Shown: one piece after another, positions 12,000 to 22,639 of the stretch | Numbering within the stretch: position 1 is the first letter of the stretch | Layout of the letters: each line of letters opens with the position of its first letter | NCBI GenBank assembly: GCA_032717465.1 | Contig: CM064667.1 | Span: 2,365,605 to 2,429,604 of the forward strand | Direction of reading: 5' to 3' | From: Coenobita brevimanus | Taxonomy: Eukaryota; Arthropoda; Malacostraca; Decapoda; Coenobitidae | DNA length: 64,000 nt | Translations under genes and position numbers: made by a program | Notes under the pieces: model-generated | The model's input: the letters and a program-made list of their open reading frames with translations, nothing else | Database searches by the model: none | Told to the model about the DNA's origin: nothing

Positions 12000-12230
12000 T
12001 ACAAAATGAATTATATATAATTTTTTAATATTAGGCATAAAGTTTGCTATAAACTTAACACAGTGTATTGGTTTGGAGGTAAAGAACTGGTAATGGTGGG
12101 CGGCCATGCCTTTGGCTATTACGTCGGATAAATGGGCTATTACTGTCAGTGCAAAGACTTGTGTGGCATCTCGTCTGAGTGGACGCATTTTTACATCAAA
12201 CCTATTTAGCTTCTTTATTGGTCAACATGA
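12000..12230. other. Unassigned spacer
   Basis: AT-rich to mixed sequence; I see no open frame above background, no splice pair and no repeat relative in the window. Confidence 0.4.
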
Positions 12231-12291
12231 CAGGATGTGGAGAAGGCATTGTGTATGTCCTGTGAGTGAGTTGGAAGATGACAGGCGTGGA

Positions 12292-12325
<34 letters not shown>

Positions 12326-12396
12326 GGTGGTGGTGGTGGTGGAGAAGGCATTGTGTATGTCCTGTGAGTGAGTTGGAAGATGGCAGGCGTGGATGA

Positions 12397-12430
<34 letters not shown>

Positions 12431-12486
12431 GGTGGAGAAGGCATTGTGTATGTCCTGTGAGTGAGTTGGAAGATGGCAGGCGTGGA

Positions 12487-12520
<34 letters not shown>

Positions 12521-12580
12521 GGTGGTGGTGGAGAAGGCATTGTGTATGTCCTGTGAGTGAGTTGGAAGATGGCAGGCGTG

Positions 12581-12613
<33 letters not shown>

Positions 12614-12675
12614 GGTGGTGGTGGAGAAGGCATTGTGTATGTCCTGTGAGTGAGTTGGAAGATGGCAGGCGTGGA

Positions 12676-12709
<34 letters not shown>

Positions 12710-12880
12710 GGTGGTGATGGTGGTGATGGAGAAGGCATTGTGTATGTACTGTGAGTGAGTTGGAAGATGGCAGGCGTGGATGATGATGATGATGATGATG
12801 ATGATGGCGGCGGCGGTGGTGGTGGTGGTGGTGGTGGAGAAGGCATTGTGTATGTACTGTGAGTGAATTGGAAGATGGCA
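12231..12880. repeat. Compound minisatellite: unique 50-bp block plus (GAT)n(GGT)n, about 7 units
   Basis: Each unit has 'gagaaggcattgtgtatgt', 'ctgtgagtgagttggaagat' and 'ggcaggcgtg', followed by a variable (GAT)5-9 run and a (GGT)6-11 run. Units are about 85-115 bp. The array lies in the intron upstream of the cyclophilin exon at 13952 and forms long open frames on both strands only because it is a trinucleotide array. Confidence 0.9.
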
Positions 12881-12891
12881 GGGGTGGATGA

Positions 12892-12925
<34 letters not shown>

Positions 12926-13870
12926 GGTGGTGGTGGTGATGGTGACGATGATGATGATGATGGTGGCTATGATGATGATGATAGTGATGATGATGATGAT
13001 GATAGTGATGACGATGATGATGGCGGTGGTGTTGGTGGTGATGATTATGTTGATGATGATGATGATAGTGATGGTGATGATGATGGTGATGGTCATGATG
13101 ATGATGGTGACGGTGGTGGTCATGATGATGGTGATGATGATGATGATGATAATGATGAGGGTGATTATGATGGTGATGATGGTGGTGGTGATGATGGTGG
13201 TGGTGATGATGATGATGGTGGTGATGATGATCGCGGCAGTGGTGGTGATGATGATCGCGGCAGTGGTGGTGATGATGATGATGATGGTGGTGGTGGTTGT
13301 GGTGGTGGTGGTTTTTGATGATCATAATGATGATGATGGTGGTGGTGATGATGATGATGATAATGATGATGGTGGTGGTGGTTGTGGTGGTGGTGGTGAT
13401 GATGATGATGATGGTGGTGGTGGTTGTGGTGGTGGTGGTGATGATGATGATGATGGTGGTGGTGGTTGTGGTGGTGGTGGTGATGCGGCGGCGGTGGTCA
13501 TGGTGATGATGATGATGATGGTGGTGTGGTGGTGGTGATGGCGGCTGCGGTGGTCATGATGATGATGATGGTGGTGATGATAATGATGATGATGGTGGTA
13601 GTGGTGGTGGTGGTGATGGCGGCGGCGGTGGTCATGATGATGATGATGATGGTGGTGATGATAATGATGATGATGATGGTAGTGGTGGTGGTGGTGATGG
13701 CGGCGGCGGTGGTCATGATGATGATGATGATGGTGGTGATGATAATGATGATGATGATGGTAGTGGTGGTGGTGGTGATGGCGGCGGCGGTGGTCATGGT
13801 GATGATGATGATGATGGTGGTGTGGTGGTGGTGATGGCGGCGGCGGCGGTGGTCATGATGATGATGATGG
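12880..13870. repeat. 1-kb GAT/GGT/GCG trinucleotide array
   Basis: Continuous three-base-periodic sequence. The second half (13375-13870) has higher-order units such as GAT-GGT-GGTTGT blocks and a repeated 'ggcggcggcggtggtcatga' block (from about 13615). Poly-Asp/Met/Val (+) or poly-His/Thr/Ser (-) frames here are artefacts of periodicity. It ends 80 bp before the cyclophilin acceptor. Confidence 0.9.
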
Positions 13871-13951
13871 CTTACACTTCTCCTTCTTTCCTCCCTCCCT
13901 CCTCTTCCTTCCTGTCTCTGCCTCCGTGACTGACCTTGTTGTGTTGTGCAG

Positions 13952-14464
13952 GTGAGTGAGGTGCTGGGGGCCATGGACCCCTCCTCCACCCTGGTCCACC
14001 TGGACCTGGCATGGGGGGGGTCAACAAGAGGGCGGGTCCACATCCGGCTGAGTCCCAACACGCCTGCAGCACGGCAGTTTGTGCTGCTGTGTACCGGCCA
14101 GACCGGCGTCTCATACCGCAACACTAAATTACACCGCGTGTGGAACAAGGGCAGGCCGGGGGAGTGGGTGGAGGGTGGGGACTACGAAGGGAAGGGAGGG
14201 GCAGGAGGGGCAGGGATAATAGACATCAGTGGTGGGCAGTACCGGGAGTCAGGCAGGGCGGGGGACGTGAGGTGGGGGTGGTATGGTGGTGCTGCCACGG
14301 CTGCCCAGTTTGCCATCACCACCAGGGACTGTGAAGGTGTCGTGCCGTTCCCTACTGTCTTTGGTGAGGTGGTCAGCGGGCTGGAGGTGGTGAGGGCAGC
14401 AGCCAACCACAGTGACATCACACAGGTCACTGTGGTGGACTGTGGTATTGTGCTCAACCAATAG
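13952..14464 (+). CDS. Terminal exon of a divergent cyclophilin-type protein
   Basis: The exon starts after a strong acceptor (polypyrimidine tract 13873-13925, then gttgtgttgtgcag|GTGAGT) and ends with TAG at 14462-14464, giving about 170 residues. It reads as one cyclophilin-like domain: VHLDLAWGGSTRGRVHIRL, then RQFVLLCTGQTGVSYRNTK, LHRVW, VEGGDYEG, GAATAAQFAITT, PTVFGEVVSGLEVV and VTVVDCGIV, in canonical order. The Arg of the HR active-site pair is kept, but the F-x-M-x-Q stretch is replaced by NKGRPGEW, so isomerase activity is doubtful. A scaffold-type cyclophilin domain, as at the C-terminus of Nup358/RanBP2, is possible. Upstream exons are not found in the window; the intron is filled by the GAT/GGT arrays. 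Confidence 0.82.
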   Translation: MSEVLGAMDPSSTLVHLDLAWGGSTRGRVHIRLSPNTPAARQFVLLCTGQTGVSYRNTKLHRVWNKGRPGEWVEGGDYEGKGGAGGAGIIDISGGQYRESGRAGDVRWGWYGGAATAAQFAITTRDCEGVVPFPTVFGEVVSGLEVVRAAANHSDITQVTVVDCGIVLNQ

Positions 14465-14599
14465 TTACTCTACTACATCAGTGTACTCTAATGTACATCC
14501 TTCATGATAATTGCATTACATTGTACATCATGTACTGTATGTACCCCCATGATTACTACCTCCATGTACAGCATTGTACTACCCTCATGTACTACTCCC

Positions 14600-15097
14600 A
14601 TGCCTACTATACTATGCTGTACAGTACACATAAGGGTAGTACAGTACACATAAGGGTAGTACAGTACACTAGTACAGTACACATAAGGGTAGTACAGTAC
14701 ACTAGTACAGTACATATAAGGGTATTACATTACACATAAGGGTAGTACAGTACACATAAGGGTAGTACAGTACACATAAGGGTATTACATTACACATAAG
14801 GGTAGTACAGTACACATAAGGGTAGTACAGTACACATAAGGGTAGTACAGTACACATAAGGGTAGTACAGACACATAAGGGTAGTACAGTACACATAAGG
14901 GTAGTACAGTACACATAAGGGTAGTACAGTACACATAAGGGTAGTACAGACACATAAGGGTAGTACAGTACACATAAGGGTAGTACAGTACACATAAGGG
15001 TAGTACAGTACACATAAGGGTAGTACAGTACACATAAGGGTAGTACAGTACACATAAGGGTAGTACAGTACACATAAGGGTAGTACAGTACACATAG
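14600..15097. repeat. 20-bp satellite array, about 24 copies
   Basis: Unit 'agtacagtacacataagggt'. Variants are 'attacattacacataagggt' (near 14722 and 14782) and a 2-bp-shorter 'agtacagacacataagggt' (near 14866 and 14943). The array starts about 140 bp after the cyclophilin stop codon, in the likely 3' UTR or just beyond. It is not telomeric (no TTAGG-type unit). Confidence 0.92.
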
Positions 15098-15152
15098 TGA
15101 TGTACATTAAACATAGCAACCAACCTATTGACAAAAGACAACCAAGTGCTGC

Positions 15153-15190
<38 letters not shown>

Positions 15191-15358
15191 GTCTAAAATA
15201 ATAATAATAATAATAATAATAATGACGATATTGTTCATAATTAGTAATAATAATGATCCAACAAACCAACGTTGTCTGGCTGCACTTATGAACACAGCGG
15301 TTAATTCAAATGTTTTTACCATATATGTTCTTTTATCTATCTATCTATCTATCTATAT
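15153..15358. repeat. (CT)n, (AAT)n and (TATC)n microsatellites
   Basis: (CT)n at 15155-15188, (AAT)n at 15198-15222 and (TATC)n at about 15333-15356, separated by unique sequence. Confidence 0.95.
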
Positions 15359-15360
15359 AC

Positions 15361-15728
15361 AGGGTGTTTCAAAAAACGTGTTCATAAATATGAGGACATA
15401 TTCATCAGACAAAACTAAGACTATATTACTCTGTAACGTTTTGGGTGAGTAGTTGTAATTTGGGAGATATTACACGTTTAAAGTTATCGATAGATAGAAA
15501 ATATAAAAGTCTCGGGAGTGAAAACGACAATGTCATAGGTAAGCCAGGGCAGGAAGGCCAGGCCAACACATGCTACTGCGGTTAGACTAGTGGTTCGGCC
15601 TGGCTACACCAATTGCAATGCTGCAACCTTGACGCCAGTAGTAGTAGTAGTGGTAGTAGTAGTAGTACTGCGGTTAGACTAGTGGTTCGGCCTGGCTACA
15701 CCAATTGCAATGCTGCAACCTTGACGCC

Positions 15729-15759
<31 letters not shown>

Positions 15760-15771
15760 TTACTATTATTA

Positions 15772-15804
<33 letters not shown>

Positions 15805-15823
15805 GTTATTATTATTAGTAATA

Positions 15824-15865
<42 letters not shown>

Positions 15866-15939
15866 ATTATTATTTATTATTTTTATTAGAATTATTATTA
15901 TTATTATTATTAATCTTAGTTTTGTCTGATGAAACTGTC

Positions 15940-15992
<53 letters not shown>
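15361..15992. mobile_element. MITE-like inverted-repeat element with internal duplication
   Basis: The left arm begins 'acagggtgtttcaaaaaacg' after a TA; the segment 'gaggacatattcatcagac' + 'aaaactaagac' (15391-15421) recurs inverted at about 15914-15944. The interior holds a roughly 95-bp unit ('gcggttagactagtggttcg', 'ctggctacaccaattgcaat', 'cttgacgccag') present twice (about 15575 and 15668), each followed by (TAG)n, then (TTA)n. The outer right arm is lost in (AT)n (15944-15990). No transposase; the superfamily is uncertain (TA-flanked, mariner-like by the end sequence). Confidence 0.45.
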
Positions 15993-17455
15993 TGCAGCAA
16001 GGTAATCAGCAGGGCTTGTACAGTCGTCAGCATAAATTCGCTGCAAGGCCACTCGTGTGATGTGCGTGCTTTTGTCTGGCAACAGTGTAAGGGCAGTAGT
16101 CGCCACATAGACTTTGGTACACTTTAAAGACGTGTTTGGAAGAAAGGCTACTAGAGACCGCCTAGAGTCCAATATTCTGTATATGGTATTGGATTAGTGT
16201 AAAAAAGTGCAAGAGTTGACCCAACCATGTTATGGAACGACGTACCAGCCTAATATTGTGTCACTGGTCATTATAATTGTGTCTAAGCTGCCTTCCCCTT
16301 TCTCCTCCATACTCCTGATGTCCCCTCCACCCCTCCTCTCCCTGCTACCTCCCACCCACGTTCATGTCTCTCCACTTTCTCCTCTGCCCACCCCCTCTAC
16401 CTTCATTCCTTTAGCCACGGCACTAACCCGACTGGTGCCTGGTAATTGTCTGGCCTGTTTACTAAACCCAGGCCGTCCTGTTCTCCATTGCTGGCAATAC
16501 TTTAAGCCAACTAACTGTATCCAAGGCTAATTAGCAATAGTCCTTCCTGTTCCAGTGCCATTCTCACCCTCCCTGTCTCCTTCCCACTCCTTGTATTCAA
16601 GTTGTCAGGCTTTTCTCCAGCCCTTGTCACCACCAAAAGCCGCTACATACACACACCTACCAGCTCTCCTTCCTGCCACGGGTTCCTTACTGTTTTTTTT
16701 TTTTTTTTTTTTTTGTTTTGAGTGAGCCTGGCGGTGTGTGGCTATTATTTCAGTAGGCGGAATTAAACCCACATTCGTGGCCATTGCTGCTATTTGTCTC
16801 TGTCTCTTTGCAGGCCAAATGTTGCCATTTTCTTGCTACTGTTCACTGATTCATGAAGCAGTATCAGAAGCCTAATGTTTGGAATTGCTTCATCATGTTT
16901 GAAGTACTGAGTGGCAGAAAACGACTGTGGCCTGGCAAGAATCTCACCAATGTAGAGAAACAAAAAGTTACAGGAAGAGACAAGAAACAGAGAAGAGTGG
17001 GGTTTATTGCGTGGATTAGCGCCGTGGATAATATAAGATAGACAGGGTGGGCAGAGAGGGGAGAAGACATGAAGGAGAGCAGGGAGGGAGGTGTGGTGAG
17101 GGGTAGGCTGGGGAGGGGCATCGGCAGGAGTACGGGGGAGAGAGCGGAAGTGTCACCATTCCACAACATTCTTTGGTCATCTTTAGCACATTATTTTTCT
17201 AATCCAATCTAAAGAATATTGCACTGTGGCCGATGTACAGTAGTAATTCTTACCAACACGTCTTAAGACCGTAAACAAAGCTTATGTGGCAACTAGTTGC
17301 CATACACCGTTGCCAGACCAAACCAGCCACATCACACCAGCAGGCTTGCAGCCAATTTGTGCTGACCACTGTACATACATGTGGCTCTTTATTGGCTAAC
17401 GTTTCGCTACAATACTTCTACCATCATCAGAGCCTAAACAAGAAATAAAGCAGTG
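15993..17455. other. No gene seen
   Basis: Mixed sequence with a C/T-rich stretch at 16290-16420 and poly(T) at 16691-16714. 17040-17160 is purine-rich. I see no credible exon: open frames are short and lack splice pairs or recognisable motifs. Confidence 0.45.
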
Positions 17456-17458
17456 TAC

Positions 17459-17610
17459 ATGTAATATTCTGCCTTACAATATTGTACTCATAAGTAATAC
17501 AAAGGACATGTAATATTCTGCCTTACAATATCGTACTCATAAGTAATACAAAGGACATGAAATATTCTGCCTTACAATATTGTACTCATAAGTAATACAA
17601 AGGACATTAA
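17459..17610. repeat. 49-bp tandem repeat, three copies
   Basis: Units starting at 17461, 17510 and 17559, each with 'taatattctgccttacaata' and 'gtactcataagtaatacaaa'. Confidence 0.9.
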
Positions 17611-17702
17611 TTTCTGCATAAAAGCCTTAAGGTTAAAAGTGCAACATGAATAATTTTGGGTGAAATTAACCTACGTGAAAATTATGAACGTAAAAGCTTG
17701 GC

Positions 17703-17790
17703 AAGGGCCAGCCCCTTGTGTTGTTGTATAAGTACTGTGTATACCTGTACAACAGTAAATATTTCCATGACTCTGTTGTTGTATAAGTGT
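17703..17790. repeat. Dispersed repeat shared with 19725-19815
   Basis: The block 'tataagtactgtgtatacct' + 'gtacaacagtaaatatttcc' occurs here and at 19728-19770. At the second site its beginning occurs again immediately (19783-19812), so it is partly tandem there. No family assigned. Confidence 0.6.
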
Positions 17791-17972
17791 AATGCCACAA
17801 ATTTAGTATTCATGTATATGTTTAGAGGTACTGTAATTTCTAAGTTAGATAGAGTGTAATCTGAATACTAGTCTATAAGGCTCCTGTTCTAAGTAGTAGT
17901 TCATGTGTTAATGATCGATGTAGGGACAACTTTATTTTTAAATGTATATATCTCTGTATCTATGCATAGGTA

Positions 17973-18470
17973 GTGTAACTGGGAGTGTTGAGCTATGGGA
18001 GTTCACCCCATCTGGTTGTTAACGAATAACAGATGCGAGCAACATTCCACTTGCTTGTGGTGCGTCATTGCCGGGCGCCAAGTTTAAACCTTAAACAGAA
18101 TAATAATGGGTATGCAATTCTTTCCGTATCATTGTTGTGAAATGCATACTAATGAAGCTGCTAGAATCCAAATATGTGAAATTAATAGTAAAAAAAGACA
18201 AAGATAATGTAATTTGGGAGGACCAAGTAGTTCCGCTTGCCTTAGCCGTCACTAGATGGCATGAGCTGCCCCAAACTCAGGGCGGGATGGCAGTAAATTT
18301 AGTATTTAAATGTAGTAAGGATTGATTCTCAAATTTTCCCCAATTCAATCAAAAGTCCTAACGTCATGTGTACTCTACTATATAAATAGTGAAGAGAATT
18401 AAACCCCACCATATCGCAAAAACACAGTCTCATTTGATCTAGCAGTAGCGTCCCTACGTGCCCGATAAGC
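17973..18470 (+). repeat. Possible LTR remnant (TG...CA) with TATA box
   Basis: Starts TGTAACTGGGAGTG and ends GATAAGCCACA, contains 'ctatataaatag' at about 18379, and is followed at once by 'ttggctacccagacg', which resembles an animal Gypsy primer-binding site. No second LTR or pol sequence is visible, so it would be a degraded or solo-type remnant. This call is inference from form only. Confidence 0.3.
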
Positions 18471-18655
18471 CACATTGGCTACCCAGACGTTGTGGATAAC
18501 AGACGTTGATTCAGGTGAGCTGTACACATTCCTCCTTTCTCCCCCCTTTGCTTGTTTTAATTCTTGCTTGTCGTGAACAATATGAAGTAATGTTGTTAAA
18601 AGCTTAACGTAGACATTGGCTACCCAGACGTTGTGGATAACAGACGTTGATTCAG
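18471..18655 (+). repeat. Duplicated PBS-like 44-bp block
   Basis: 'attggctacccagacgttgt' + 'ggataacagacgttgattca' occurs at 18471-18514 and again at 18612-18655, about 140 bp apart, identical by eye. The first copy follows the putative LTR end. Confidence 0.7.
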
Positions 18656-18659
18656 TTCA

Positions 18660-19725
18660 CAGACACCGTGACTTTGGGGCGTGCACGAGGCCATCATGTG
18701 ATATTGCCCATAGACTCGACGTACACACACACTTACACTATCCATGAATAGATTTATAACTGAATGTAGTAGCAATTGAATTATGAATCAATCAGGTGAA
18801 CTTTTTTGTTTTATAGTAGATAAGGTACAGAATTTTGAAAGTTAATGTGATCATGTAACGGAAAGGCGAATTTAAACTCATCAACTGCTTTCTTTTCTCT
18901 TTTATTAATAGGTTAGGAATATTGGGAGTGTTGAAGTGAATTTAGTGGTTGTAAGAAAATGTAATTTCGAGTTGTTCCTCGAGGCTAAGCAAGCCCGAGT
19001 GATTATGAAATATTAGTGAATTGTGTGATGAGTTTAGACTGGCCCGACGTAATAGTACAAGAGTGAATATTTTTGGTTCGAGGCTATGCCAACCCGAAAA
19101 GACAGTTCATGTCATTACATGTCCCAGTCTTGAGGCTATGGACAAGCCCAAGAATAACTGATAATCGAGAATGTAAGGTGATGAACTCAGGAGTCATTGT
19201 TAAATATTCAAATTGTTTCGCTTGGTAACAGTACTGTATTACTATCGCCCAAACTAGTACTTAATTTACAACTCTTTTCATATTATTAAAGGTCATGTAA
19301 TTCAAAAATGTCTGTTGTTTAACAAGTATAGAATTATTAAAGTAGAGTAAAGTATATGCGGTTTTGATATCCAACCAAGGGAATTATGTCCTCTCACGCA
19401 TGACTCACTCCTCTTCCAGTTCAAGATTCCTTCGCTTTGGGAACGACTAACACACGTGGTACTAACTTATTCTCGACTCGGCCAAAAAAATACAAACGCT
19501 ACCAGAAATATCCTTTAAGCAATTAACCTTTATCATTCAAAGTAGAAGTTACTCTCCCCCCCTTTGTTTTTTCTTAGGTGAATACTTTATCAGTCATTGA
19601 GGGGAGACTAAGTTGAGTACCCATTGTATTATCAACGAGTAAGTTAAACAGAACCACAACGGTGAGAAATCCAATTTCTCATCGTTACACTGATGAACAA
19701 CGGTGGGATAAAAATCCTGGCGTTA
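18660..19725. other. No gene seen; three weak 'gaggctatg-caa-cccga' repeats
   Basis: AT-rich DNA. A short motif (gaggcta...aagccc) recurs at about 18980, 19081 and 19131. It may be the leader of the possible LTR element at 17973, but no gag or pol frame is visible. Confidence 0.35.
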
Positions 19726-19815
19726 CATAAGTACTGTGTATACCTGTACAACAGTAAATATTTCCATGCCTCTGTTGTTGTATAAGTACTGTGTATACCT
19801 GTACAACAGTAAGTA

Positions 19816-20090
19816 GTTCAATCCAGCCATCAATATTATTCCAGGTCAAATCACAAAATATCTCAAGTTGGTTCTGGTAAGTCAAATTAATAATAAAACA
19901 AAATCAATCAATCAAACCCTAAGACGTTGCAGAGTGTGGCCAGAATTCATTGACCTCTGCCAAACCTACGTCAATCCTGGCATAAAAATCCTAACGAGAA
20001 GGCTACTAAAATACCCGAACGAAGCTTGTACTGTTGTACTTTGTAATGTACAGGTAAGGGCAAGGCCAGAAACTACATTATTAATTACGG
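19816..20090. other. Spacer, nothing recognised
   Basis: No repeat relative, splice pair or domain seen. A short + frame lacks recognisable features. Confidence 0.4.
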
Positions 20091-20093
20091 TAA

Positions 20094-22336
20094 GTGTAAT
20101 GCTAGGTGTTTTAAGGGTCGGCTTCCCGTCCCTCTAACGCCTAGTGTGTAGCTGGGCTCTCTTTCTAGACCGGAGCTTAGACAAATAGGAGAGAGGCAGG
20201 ACACAAAAACCCAAGGCAACAAGCTTACACGTGTATTACTAAGTTGTACAGTGGAACAGGTAGATGTCACGTATACAGATACACTGGACAATTACAACTC
20301 TTATGCCTAGATATGAGTTAGTAGTATCGCGCAGGATACTACTCTGGTCAACATGAATAGCACTTGGGGCAGAGGTTTATATATTATTAGTTGCAGGAAG
20401 TCTAACTGAAATACAGCATAGTGCCCTGGTGAACTCCCGGACACCCCCACAAGGAGCCCACGGAGGAGCAGCAGCAGCTCACCGAGACTCGGTGCGACAA
20501 TGGCCCAAGTCAGCCAGGGCCACATGCCCCTATGACCCAGAGCCCGCCCACCGTCGCCATAGCAGGAATCCTGCACTACCTTCTGGGCGAGCCTCCACCA
20601 ACCAGCTTAGGGGTGGAGCTGTCTTTCCAGCTCCTGCCAGCACCCCCAAGGAGTCGGCCTGTAGCCGCTCCCGCCTTCGCCAAGAAGGTGTATTCCTATT
20701 TGAGATGGCCTGCAGCCGCTGGCCCCTCACAAGGGAATTGGCCAGTAGCCAACCCGAGGGTAATCAGGAGACGGCCTCTAGCTGCTCCCGCCTTCGTCAG
20801 AAGGTGTCCTTCCAGAGACTGCCGGTAGCCGCTCCAAACCCCCTCCTGCAGGAGTCTGCCTGTAGCCACTCCTGCCTTCGTCAGACGGCTGGTAGCCGCT
20901 CCGAAGGTGTTTCTCCTGAGCCGGCCTGTAGCCGCTCCACGCCCCTCCTGCAGGAGTCGGCCTGTAGCCACTCCCGCCTTCGTCAGACGGCCGGTAGCTG
21001 CTCCAAAGGTGCCCCTGGGTTCGCTGGCAGTTACTCACCCTCCCAGGCCACGGCCAGTAGCCGAGCCTTGGCACCTTGTAGCCGCGCCCCATGGAAGCCA
21101 CGGCCAGTAGTGGCAGAGAGCCGCCCCGCCACCCCAGCTCGACACCAGTTCCCCGACCCCCAACGCATAGGGCGTAGAGGAGTATTGGAGAGGCCCTATA
21201 GCTTCCCCTGGCCTCTGCTCCCTACAACTGGCTCTGGAGGAGACCCACCTGACGGACCCCGATGCAGACCAATGCTGCAGCCCCTCCCTGTCGGCGCTGC
21301 CCAGGCCTGGGGGCAGCAGCCCTCGGGAACCCCAGACCCTCTCCAGAATGCCAGGGCGGGAACTCCCTACACCTCGACGGTGGAGGACCTCCACCTACGT
21401 CAGGAGCCTGGACGAACAGTTCAGGCAGGTGTTCGGCCCCAGTCCTGGTGGCCACATTCCTGTCCCCAGCCTGGAGAGTACGGGCCCCTTCCCCACCTGC
21501 AGCCCCGGACAAAAGCAGATGCCCCTGCACTTGATCCCATGATCCTTGAACACGGCATCCCCTGGCGGTGCCCCAGTCCCGGCAGAAGTAAAGCCGGGTG
21601 GCCCCTCCGCTGCACCCTGGCCGCCCCGTGACCCATAGTGACAGTGACTGTGCCATTATTTTAGTAAAGCAGTGACGAGGCGGAACAGTGAATTATTAGT
21701 AATAGACCCAAGTGTTAGTAAGCAGAATAGACACAGTGAAATGATAATAGTCCAACAGTGACAAGGCGGAACAATGAATTGTGAATCACGAACCTAAGTG
21801 CTAGTGAGAAAGACCGACACAGTGTAACCATCACACAGTAATAAGAGAAACATCCAAGCCGTGGAGTTTGTAATAATAATTAACCAAAAGTCCCTTGCCA
21901 GTAGAAAATAACAAAGAGAACGCGCTACCAGTAAACTCCGCCTCATACTACCATAATCATAATTAGACCCCAGTGTCTTACACCCTCCCTTAGTGAGAAT
22001 CATCTCTAACCTCTCCACGCACTTAGAAACCTTGGACTGTACTAATTCAGAATACTCCGCCTCGAGTGTTATTTAACTGTATTCTCTAACAGTATCCTGT
22101 GAGATACTATTTACATTATCTAGATATAAGTGTTTATAATCGCACAGTATATTGTGTCTGTACCATCTGCTGTTTCCCTTGTCTGACTGAGTAATACACG
22201 TGTAAGGTTATTGCCTGGAGTTTTTATGCCCTACCTCTCTCTTATTTGTCCTAAGCCCTGGTCTCGAAAAAGAACCCCGCTATACATTAGGTGTTCAAGG
22301 AACGGGAAGCCGAACCTAAAACACCTAGCATTACAC
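20094..22336. mobile_element. Long-inverted-repeat (foldback) element with TAA duplication
   Basis: The two ends are inverted relatives: GTGTAATGCTAGGTGTTTTA at 20094 and its near complement ending at 22336. Similarity continues inward for roughly 280 bp on each side (shared blocks: 'cggcttcccgt', 'ttacacgtgtattact', a 'ggatact' block), imperfect by eye. TAA flanks both ends (20091-20093, 22337-22339), consistent with a 3-bp target duplication. The interior carries a gag-like decayed frame (20405-21640) and a roughly 95-bp duplicated block with 'gtgacgaggcggaac' (21670-21800). No transposase is seen. An alternative reading is two LTRs in opposite orientation after rearrangement. Confidence 0.6.
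20405..21640 (+). pseudogene. Gag-like protein, copy A, decayed, with Arg/Ser-rich minisatellite
   Basis: Conserved peptide segments are shared with copy B on the other strand. Examples are an 'IAGI-YL-GEP-PT--GVEL' segment (about 20560-20640), 'EEYWRGP' (about 21180), 'THLTDPDA' (about 21245), 'GRELPTP' (about 21352) and EQFRQVFGPSP (about 21413). These lie in two frames, with a TAG at about 21168, so the gene is broken. Between them a roughly 35-60-bp repeat encoding 'ACSRSRLRQ' is amplified about eight times (20655-21010), and this creates the long open + frame. The 5' side has 'catagtgccctggtgaactc', matching copy B's PBS-like site. I do not recognise the family beyond gag-like. Confidence 0.5.
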
Positions 22337-22635
22337 TAAGTTTTATACATTCTTGGAGTAGCTGGTACTGTTTCAATGTTGGTAAGTATTACTCTAGCAC
22401 TGGGGTCTGCGTACGGTTTTAGTATTATGCGGTGTTATCAGATGGTAGCGTATTCACTGTAATAGACCCGTGTCTTAAAGCTTGGCCGTGTTCATGGATG
22501 CACTGTCACTTTTATTCACTCCATCACTTTGATAGTACCACTGGTGCTTCTCTCACCGACTTCCTTTATGTGGTTAGTTTACTGCTCTGCCTTCCTGTCA
22601 CTGAGTCACGGGCACTGTACTATCACTGTCACTCC
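22337..22635. other. Spacer between foldback element and copy B
   Basis: Its right half resembles, in reverse, the sequence following copy A (gtgacagtga... blocks), so it is probably part of copy B. No gene. Confidence 0.4.
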
Positions 22636-22639
22636 TTTC

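Noticed and set aside
12202..13550. Long open frames of poly-His, poly-Asp, poly-Val and Thr/Ile in the GAT/GGT arrays
   Set aside because: Pure trinucleotide periodicity keeps several frames open on both strands; no start context, domain or splice signal.
14600..15097. CRISPR array or telomeric repeat
   Set aside because: Units are contiguous 20-bp repeats without spacers, the genome is eukaryotic, and the unit is not TTAGG-like.
15575..15740. tRNA-derived SINE (A-box-like 'gttagactagtggttcgg')
   Set aside because: No B box at the proper distance and no cloverleaf visible; the block is better explained as part of an inverted-repeat element.
16864..17169. Two overlapping frames of 62-101 codons on opposite strands
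   Set aside because: No motif, no splice sites, composition-driven.
20429..21631. 400-codon + protein as an intact gene
   Set aside because: The long frame is kept open by a minisatellite; peptide segments conserved with the opposite-strand copy lie in a different frame with a stop, so it is a decayed gag-like gene.
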